Assembly (NCBI GenBank): GCA_022496805.1
Contig: CM040092.1
Coordinates: 17,688,113 to 17,752,112, forward strand
Source of the DNA: Pohlia nutans
Lineage: Eukaryota; Streptophyta; Bryopsida; Bryales; Mniaceae
DNA length: 64,000 nt
Reading direction: 5' to 3'
Numbering within the stretch: position 1 is the first letter of the stretch; each line of letters opens with the position of its first letter. The translations under genes were made by a program, and so were the position numbers. Shown piece after piece: positions 57,153 through 64,000 of the stretch. Under the pieces are notes generated by a model. It was not told the origin of the DNA, searched no databases, and saw only the letters and a program-made list of their open reading frames with translations.

Positions 57153-59028
57153 GATCCTTTTAAGAAAACCTTCAGGGCTTTAATTTCACGTGAAAGAAAA
57201 TACTCCAACTCTCAAACTGAAGGATTTGGATGTGCTTTAATCCCTAAATGTCCTCGCCCCTCTCTAAATTCGAGGGTTTTGCAAAGAAGCATTATAAATG
57301 GAACTAAGAGGGATACTTTGAATGGACAAATTTGACAAAATTTGGAAAAGCGAATATATGTAGAATTTTCCAAATTTCGACGAATTTTTCCATTTTGGTT
57401 GACTAAAATTTATTAAAAAATAATTAAAAACCTCTGCACCTAAATGACATTAACTACTTTAGTTCAAGTTCAAAATTTTAATTGAATAAATTTATTTTCA
57501 TATTTTTATGCTTTGTGAAAAAAATGCCTAAACTCAACATTTGCAGACATTGTAGTACGAAGTAAATAATATTTTTAATCCTTCAAAGTAATCATTTCAA
57601 ATAAAACATATCTACATGTACTGTATATCAAAATTTGGGACCAAAATGACGTCATTTGATATTTTAAATAAATGTTTTGGATGTATTTAAATAGTTAGGA
57701 CAAATTGTGATTTCTGTACAAAAAGTCTCATTTAAAATCTTTAAAATGCTACAATTTTGACGTCAAGTTTCTCTTTTGTACTTTATGAGTGCAGGATATC
57801 AAAACTACATCTAGTCAATTAATTTTTTATTTTAGTTTAAAGAGGGACTCATTCAAAGATGCTACGCCCGGGGGTTGATTTAAGAGTTTCTTTTTGGGGT
57901 ACCCATATCAGACCATTGCCCAAAAATATAGGTTACTTTCAATTCATTAGAACAAAAATTTATACAAATTTTGGAAATACCATAGTCTAGATGAAATAGC
58001 CTAAACGATATTTTATCTAAAGTAGAATAGGTGAAAAGTATAGGTAGTATTTAATTTTTATTAATGAAGTAGGATTGTAATATTTGGAGGAACGAAGAAT
58101 TTATGTGAGATCCAATGAAGATCCTTCAATTGTATGAGAAATCGCCTCAATCGCCTATACCCTAAACCCTCAACCTTGTTGTCTAGACTTTAAGTCTTTT
58201 GTGTGTGCAATCCTTCATATTCAATTCTTTGTAATTAAGGGGACTTGGAAGTTCATGTTTAGAGGAAAGGTAGAGTGGCAATGAGTGCGTTGGGAGAGAT
58301 GGTATTTTTGTGCTTGAACTTCTGCCCCTTGCAGACAATATTGTTGGGTATTTGATTCTTTGCCAAAGTCATGTTGTTTGTTCATTGGGTTGTGTTTTTA
58401 AACACATTACTTGAATGTGAGAACCGTGTGACTTTTTCCATTATTCTAGTTTATATTCAAGTTTTTAAAGTAGCCACATCTAATTGCAACACCTTAGGCA
58501 CTAAACACAATTGTTATTATTTGGAAGTTTCGTTCATGTATTGTTGTTGTTTTGTTACATGGTGGTGGCCACCAGGCGGCTTAACGTCTCGAATCTTAGT
58601 CATTCCTATAGAATGCCAAAGCCCAAGCCACTAAGTCAAGCCCCCAGTGGTTTGTTTATATGAACAGTTTGAAGAGTTTTGTAGCAACTCTTCTTATAAG
58701 ATCATTTTTTGCTCTTTTTTTGTACATCAAGAGGTTCGCATTGTTAAAAGGGTTTTATTACAGTAAACCACCCACTATTTGTGTCATGTGACTGTACGTG
58801 CCTCTCTATAATGACCATGTATGAGTGTCTTATATGTACACTACTAGCATGTACCGGTGGTAGCACAATGAGGTGGCGTACCTTAATCCTACTTGGCTTT
58901 AAAAGCAAGTCAAAATATATAATTGGGATTATTGTTATAAAGGTTATTTTTATTTTATATATTATAAGTTAAAAATTTGACATATTTAAAAATGACATCT
59001 AGAAAAGAAAAATTCCCATAACTAGTAA

Positions 59029-59070
<42 letters not shown>

Positions 59071-59738
59071 ATGAAAGTCATCTCTATATTGTTCCTATGT
59101 CTTTGAATAGGAATGAGATCTAAGAAGACCTTTGTTTTTTTTTTGTTTTTTTGTTTTTTTTTGTTTTGTTTTGTTTGGTGACCTACATAAGCTCTAAATA
59201 AAAAAAACAAATTTTAATATATAGGGGCTACAACACCTATGCTTTGAAAATGTTAGTAGAATAAATTTAGAGAATTATAACCTACAGCTTCAATTCTCAT
59301 GTTCAATGGTTCTATAATGGTGAAATTACTTTGGAATTCATGCTCTTGTATGCTAGGATTTTACAATGGCAAAGGCACTCAAAATAGTTGCTTACCTTTA
59401 CAAAATGAAGGTGATTCATTTTTAACCTTTTTTTTTGTTTTCACATAGGTTTTAATCCATTTGGATTTTCATTTCTAAAAGTTCACACTCAAGATTATAC
59501 TTAATGGTTTTACTAGGGTAAAGCCATCTAGAACAATTGTTTTCCTATGCAAAAGGCAGTGATTTATTTATTTATTTTCATGTAGATTTTAATCCATTTA
59601 GATTTCCATATCTAAAAGCTCGGCAACTTCATTCTTAGGTTTGATCCTTCACATGTATATGGAAGTTATACCTCTTGACTTTATATATTTTAAAGCGTCA
59701 ACATTTCATTTTCAAACCTTTAGTTATACAACATCATT
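57153..59738. other. Intergenic with a microsatellite
   Basis: No gene is seen. A left end of the TTAA family (TTAA at 57237-57240, then TCCCTAAATG) lacks a clear right end. A compound (GT)n(AT)n microsatellite occupies 59029-59069 and is followed by a T-rich run near 59130-59180. Confidence 0.45.
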
Positions 59739-60043
59739 AAACTTAGAAAGGGTCATCTTGATGTCAAAATGACATCAAAATGACATATGTCACAGTGATG
59801 TAGGGATTAGTGCCATTTTGATGTCAAAATGATGCAAACTTAACATGCCCAAGTCAAAATGATGTAAACTTAATATGAAAACGATACATGTTAACTTTAT
59901 ATTAGAATGACTTATACCACATGGATGTGAAGTTTACATCAAATTGACATCAAAATGACATCAAAATAGCACTAATCCCTACATCACTGTAGCATATGTC
60001 ATTTTGATGTCATTTTGACATCAAGATGACCCTTCCTAAGTTT
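59739..60043. mobile_element. Palindromic MITE built of GATGTCA/TGACATC runs
   Basis: AAACTTAGAAAGGGTCATCT (59739) pairs with its near-complement ending at 60043. The arms of ~120 bp contain repeated GATGTCAAAATGACATC, itself palindromic. The target duplication is not clear. Confidence 0.7.
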
Positions 60044-63000
60044 ACTGATGAATAAGAGGAAACTCTTGATTCTTTATTTTTCAAATCTTTGCCACTCCAT
60101 TCCCAAGTTTGACCCTTCATGTGTGAATAACAAGTAATCCTTAATTCTTCATTTTTTAAAACCTTACCACTTCATTATCAAGTTTGATCCTTCATATGTA
60201 AATAGGATGTATACTCTCAAAATTACTCTTCCTACATAAACATTAGGTAATTCACTTTAATACTATTCAAAATATTTTATATTTGATTTTGGAAAATATG
60301 ACCTTATTTAAGGACTTACTAATTTTAAAATGTTATAAATGTATTTGATTGTTGTATTGCAATAATGTACTATGAGCAAAGTTCTTTTAAAATAATTATT
60401 ACAAAACTTGTCTCTAATCTCGATTCAGGTTATGTTTTTTTCAAATCACACTCATACATGTAAGGAAATTGGAACACCTAAAAGTGCTAATGACCCATAA
60501 GCGCCATCTTCACCAAGTGTACATGTCCTTAATCAATATTTACCTATAATGCAGAAATTAATTTAGAGCGCTTAATTCTTTTTAACCCTTCATAAATTTT
60601 ATGTACATTATCCAAATGACACAGTTTTTTGGTGCGTTGAAATCTATTTTCATTACCAAAAAAGTATATTAAAAAATTGATGAAAAAAATTAATGAATTT
60701 AATAATAGTAACCATGATCATTAGCAATAAGTGGTGGCATTGGGTGTTACCACCTTTAATATAAACTATTCTATGTGTGCTACAATTTGGAAGTCCCCCT
60801 ATTTGTGCCATTGTGTACTAATAGTGTACATATCAAAATTTAAATGTAAAACATTAATAAATACCATAACCTTAGATCAATTATTGGGATCAATTTCAAC
60901 ACTAGTGTGTTGAAATAGTTCAATTTTAGAATTCAAAGTGTACAAAAAACCATTTATTAATTTTCAAAATTTTGAAAAATTTGCTAATTATGATGTTTCA
61001 GATTTCACAAAGAACTAAAGACATTCAAATATATTTTTCTTTGATTTTTGGATATTGGCCTACTAATTTATTAAAAGTTGGACATATTTCAAATTTTTCT
61101 TAATTATTTTCAAAACTGCCTCGTACGTAGGGTAGTAATCACAAACTGGTACAACTAGACATAAGGCACAAATAGGTTTACCATATTTGCCTTTCAATAT
61201 CGAAAGCTCCTTCAACGAGCTTCATCGAAAGTCCCTTCAACTAGCTTCATCGAAAGCCCCTTCAATGGCTAATGGCACAACACGTTACGTGATGGATCTA
61301 GATGTCTTATTGCAGTGACTTTAGCTTTTTAGATGTCAGAGATGGCCGTTTCTATAGTTCTTTTTGACTTGTTTGAAATTTCTATAAAATCACAAGCATA
61401 TGAAATGCGCCAAGTATAACATTTAGTAGCCTCTATGACTGTTGCCTTCCCTCCGAGAGAATGATGTGGAATATTCCACATCACATCAGTAGCTATGGAG
61501 GCAGGTGGCATTAAGCAAGAGCAACTAATCATGGTGAAAAATAATCGAAAGCACTCACCCAGTTACAATTCAACAGTGTCATGTAATTGCTTATTTGATT
61601 CAATAGCCCATTAAATTACAAATCAGTGGTCACTCTATCTATAAAAGTAGATGAAACTAAAAAAACAACTTTCTTGAAGGCTATTGAATGTTATGTACTT
61701 TACTGAAATTCGTCCTTATCTCATTCATAAAAACTTTAAATCACAAAAAAATAAAAAATGGAGATGGAAGATGACTTGGCCTTCTAACTTTTTTTAGTTG
61801 AAAACAATTCAAAATAAGATAATTTTCTATGCTCAGTTGTGCACCAAAATCTATTGAAAAATATGGTGTAGTGAGAATTCACATGGGCTTGCAAGTTCTT
61901 ATCCTATATCATTTGGGATTGACTTAGAATGAATTTGATCACAAGACCAATTCTTTCTTCCTCCAAAACTCACACTCGATCACTCAAATAATATTAAGAA
62001 ATGTGAAAAATGGTAATCTTTCAAAAAAATTGCAATTTCAAAAAATAATTTATGTGAAATTTGGCAAAAACTACTTACAATTTTCAGAAGCAATTGGCAT
62101 GTTCTATTTATGTACATTTCGTTCAATACTAGTATATAGATTTTATCACATATGTAAAACTGTGATGATATGGAGATTCAAATTTTCATATTGATGACTT
62201 TTACAAAGTATTGGTTTTCATTTTTATTCATAGCTCCAAATTCAACACATGTTTCTTTGTAGAAATACAATGACAACTCTTATTGTAATCATTTTGTATA
62301 TTCTTCACTTTACTACATAATTTCATTTATTTTCACTTCACTTTGGATTATCTCGTTTATTATATAGAATTTACAATTAATTTATCATTATTGAAATATT
62401 ATTTTCCAATAATGCTAAATGATTTAATATTGTATTTTTGTTTTTAGAATACCCTAAAGCCTTAAAAAATAAAAGTTAAATGATAAAAAATAATAATCAA
62501 TGTTTCATAAAACTAAAATATTTACCATTAAATTGAAATATATACAATGCATTGAATATTGTTCTAGAAAGTTAAATTTTAATACTTTTAAAGCCTATCC
62601 AAGATCAATTTAATTATTTAAGGAATTTTTATTTGATTTATTAATTCAATTTAAAACAAAATTTTCACCTTTCATACAAAATTCTTTTTTGTTGTTTTCT
62701 TTTTCAAATTAAAGATCACTGTAATATTTTTATGTTCGACTTATAGACAACAACTACTGTGGCTATGTGATGTTGACCCAATGTTCCCTGTGATTAAGCC
62801 ATGTTTTTTCTTTTTATTTGATTTTTAGATTCGTTTATCCATAATTTTTATTCAATTTATGGTGAGGAATTTGATTAAGAATCCATAACTTTTATACCGT
62901 AGGTCCAAAAGTTACAAAATGACTTTGGAGCACCCCTACTCATCAAGAGCTTTCCGACGATGCCAAAAATGACATCAAAAACCGCCAAATGCCATTCTGC

Positions 63001-63904
63001 ATAATTTAATTCAATTTATGATGTCAAAAATCACTCAAAAATCCATAACTCTCACACTGTACCTCTAAAAGCGTTGAAATGACTTTGGTGCACCTTTCCT
63101 CATCGAGAACTTTCCGACGAAACCAAGAACGTGACTGGCGGACGCACGGTTGAGGAGATCTCAACACTCAATTCTATTTTTTTTCTCTTTTCTCCTCCTA
63201 CCCCTCCTTTTTCTTTTTTTCCTCTTCCCCCTCCTCCTTTTCCTTTTTTTTCCCTCTCCCTCCCTCTTTTTTCCTTTTTAGCTTAGAGTAAGTCCCGGTG
63301 CCCCCCCGCCCTTTCTCATGGGCCATTCACACCAAGCCCCTGCCGTACTTGCATCTGCGTTCCTGAAATGAAGGAAGGTAAAACCGAGAAACAAAAAAAA
63401 GTATTCAAAACCTTGTCTTTTCTTGTTGCAACTGTTGTTCAAGCATTGTGCAACTACATTACAGTGCCACAAGTAGAGCCATGCTCCTTTTTTGCGTTGC
63501 GTTCCTTTTTATCATGCGCAGAGTAATTTCTAATTATGTATCTTATTTTTCTTTGGTTGACAACAGATTCCCTCAAAGTTACCTGACGCATGCATGCGGC
63601 AACATCAGTCCGCCGACCCCGCTGCCCCTGCCTGCATTTTCAGTCGCCAACGTGCCCGAGCTGCCCGCTCGCATTGGAGCCCGACGCCGCCCGACGCCGC
63701 CTGACGCGCAAGACCGCCGCTCTGGCCAGAAATAGCTGGCCGACGCCCAAGCCTCTCCCAGCTCGAGGCACGCTAGTCGCCAGGTCCACCCTGCGTCAGT
63801 CCTAATTCCCGTGACCTAGTTTGCTCGTTGCCTTGAGAAGAGCCCTGATGCTGCGTTTTGCAGGCTTGGTCGTCGCCCCGCTCATTGCCCCCGACGTTGC
63901 AGCC
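60044..63904. other. Intergenic, no gene until the right-edge exon
   Basis: A ~25-bp triple repeat (TCGAAAG(C/T)(C/T)CCTTCAA) lies at 61200-61266. A ~160-bp direct duplication (CCATAACT...TTTCCGACGA) lies at 62849-63131. A ~105-nt C/T-only tract lies at 63172-63281. GC content then climbs toward the edge gene. No coding exon is supported before 63905. Confidence 0.5.
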
Positions 63905-63969
63905 ATGGCCATGCTCGTGGACTACGCCGCCTCCGACGACGACGACGACGACCCTGCGCTCCTCACCAG
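63905..63969 (+). CDS. First coding exon of an unidentified gene, cut by the window edge
   Basis: ATG at 63905 opens MAMLVDYAASDDDDDDPALL and ends at a consensus donor, ACCAG|GTCAGT (63970). The acidic run is encoded by six GAC codons. An N-terminus of short hydrophobic residues followed by an acidic stretch is common in plant nuclear and RNA-processing proteins, but this is too little to name a family. The preceding ~300 bp are GC-rich, as expected for a plant promoter and 5' UTR. The start could lie upstream if the exon is longer. Confidence 0.45.
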
Positions 63970-64000
63970 GTCAGTCACACACACTCCCCTTCTCCATCTC

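Noticed and set aside
63448..63805. Arg/Pro/Ala-rich open frames near the right edge
   Set aside because: Their composition is that of a GC-rich promoter or leader. The better coding signal is the short exon at 63905 with a consensus donor.
1..64000. LTR retrotransposons and transposase genes
   Set aside because: I found no paired long terminal repeats, reverse transcriptase, integrase or DDE transposase motifs. All mobile elements seen are non-autonomous.

Overview
This window comes from a land plant nuclear genome, and a non-seed plant (bryophyte, lycophyte or fern) is the best guess. The evidence is GC-rich exons with consensus GT..AG introns set in AT-rich DNA, a plant CNGC channel, an aleurain-type vacuolar protease, a B3-domain DNA-binding protein, and two LOV/LOV proteins. 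The LOV/LOV architecture (LLP) is one I know mainly from moss. The species cannot be named from the sequence alone. No bacterial, viral or organellar gene is visible, and I found no tRNA or rRNA.

Genes, left to right. (1) Aleurain/cathepsin H-like protease, minus strand, 8 exons, 8292 to 5690, 363 aa. (2) B3-domain protein with an AT-hook-like N-terminus and a 12-residue repeat array, plus strand, 2 exons, 16929 to 18316. (3) LLP copy 1, plus strand, 9 exons, 22916 to 27530, 426 aa. (4) LLP copy 2, plus strand, 6 exons, 36685 to 40614, 394 aa. (5) Cyclic nucleotide-gated channel (CNGC), plus strand, 9 exons, 42643 to 53827, 725 aa. (6) The first coding piece of an unidentified gene that runs off the right edge at 63905. 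For the five complete genes, every reconstructed splice junction keeps one continuous reading frame.

The rest is mostly repeats. The dominant family is a set of short non-autonomous elements with termini like CCCCTAAAGG...CCTTTAGGGG flanked by TTAA, the hallmark of piggyBac-type insertion. At least thirteen complete copies of several lengths are present. An empty site and two occupied sites at the same TTAA inside a Stowaway-like element demonstrate the target duplication directly. Other DNA elements are three hAT-type MITEs with perfect 8-bp target duplications (all in introns), a MULE-type MITE with a 9-bp duplication, Stowaway-like MITEs (CTCCCTC...GAGGGAG in TA), and two large foldback elements with CAGT...ACTG ends in TA (Tc1/mariner-like). 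One foldback has about 600-bp, near-identical arms. No element encodes a recognisable transposase, so all depend on enzymes made elsewhere.

The genes are not an operon and share no obvious pathway. The two LLP genes are tandem paralogues, both with all four LOV photochemical motifs intact, and they differ by three introns. The CNGC introns have been enlarged by MITEs and by a tandem duplication that copied the end of exon 5 into the following intron.
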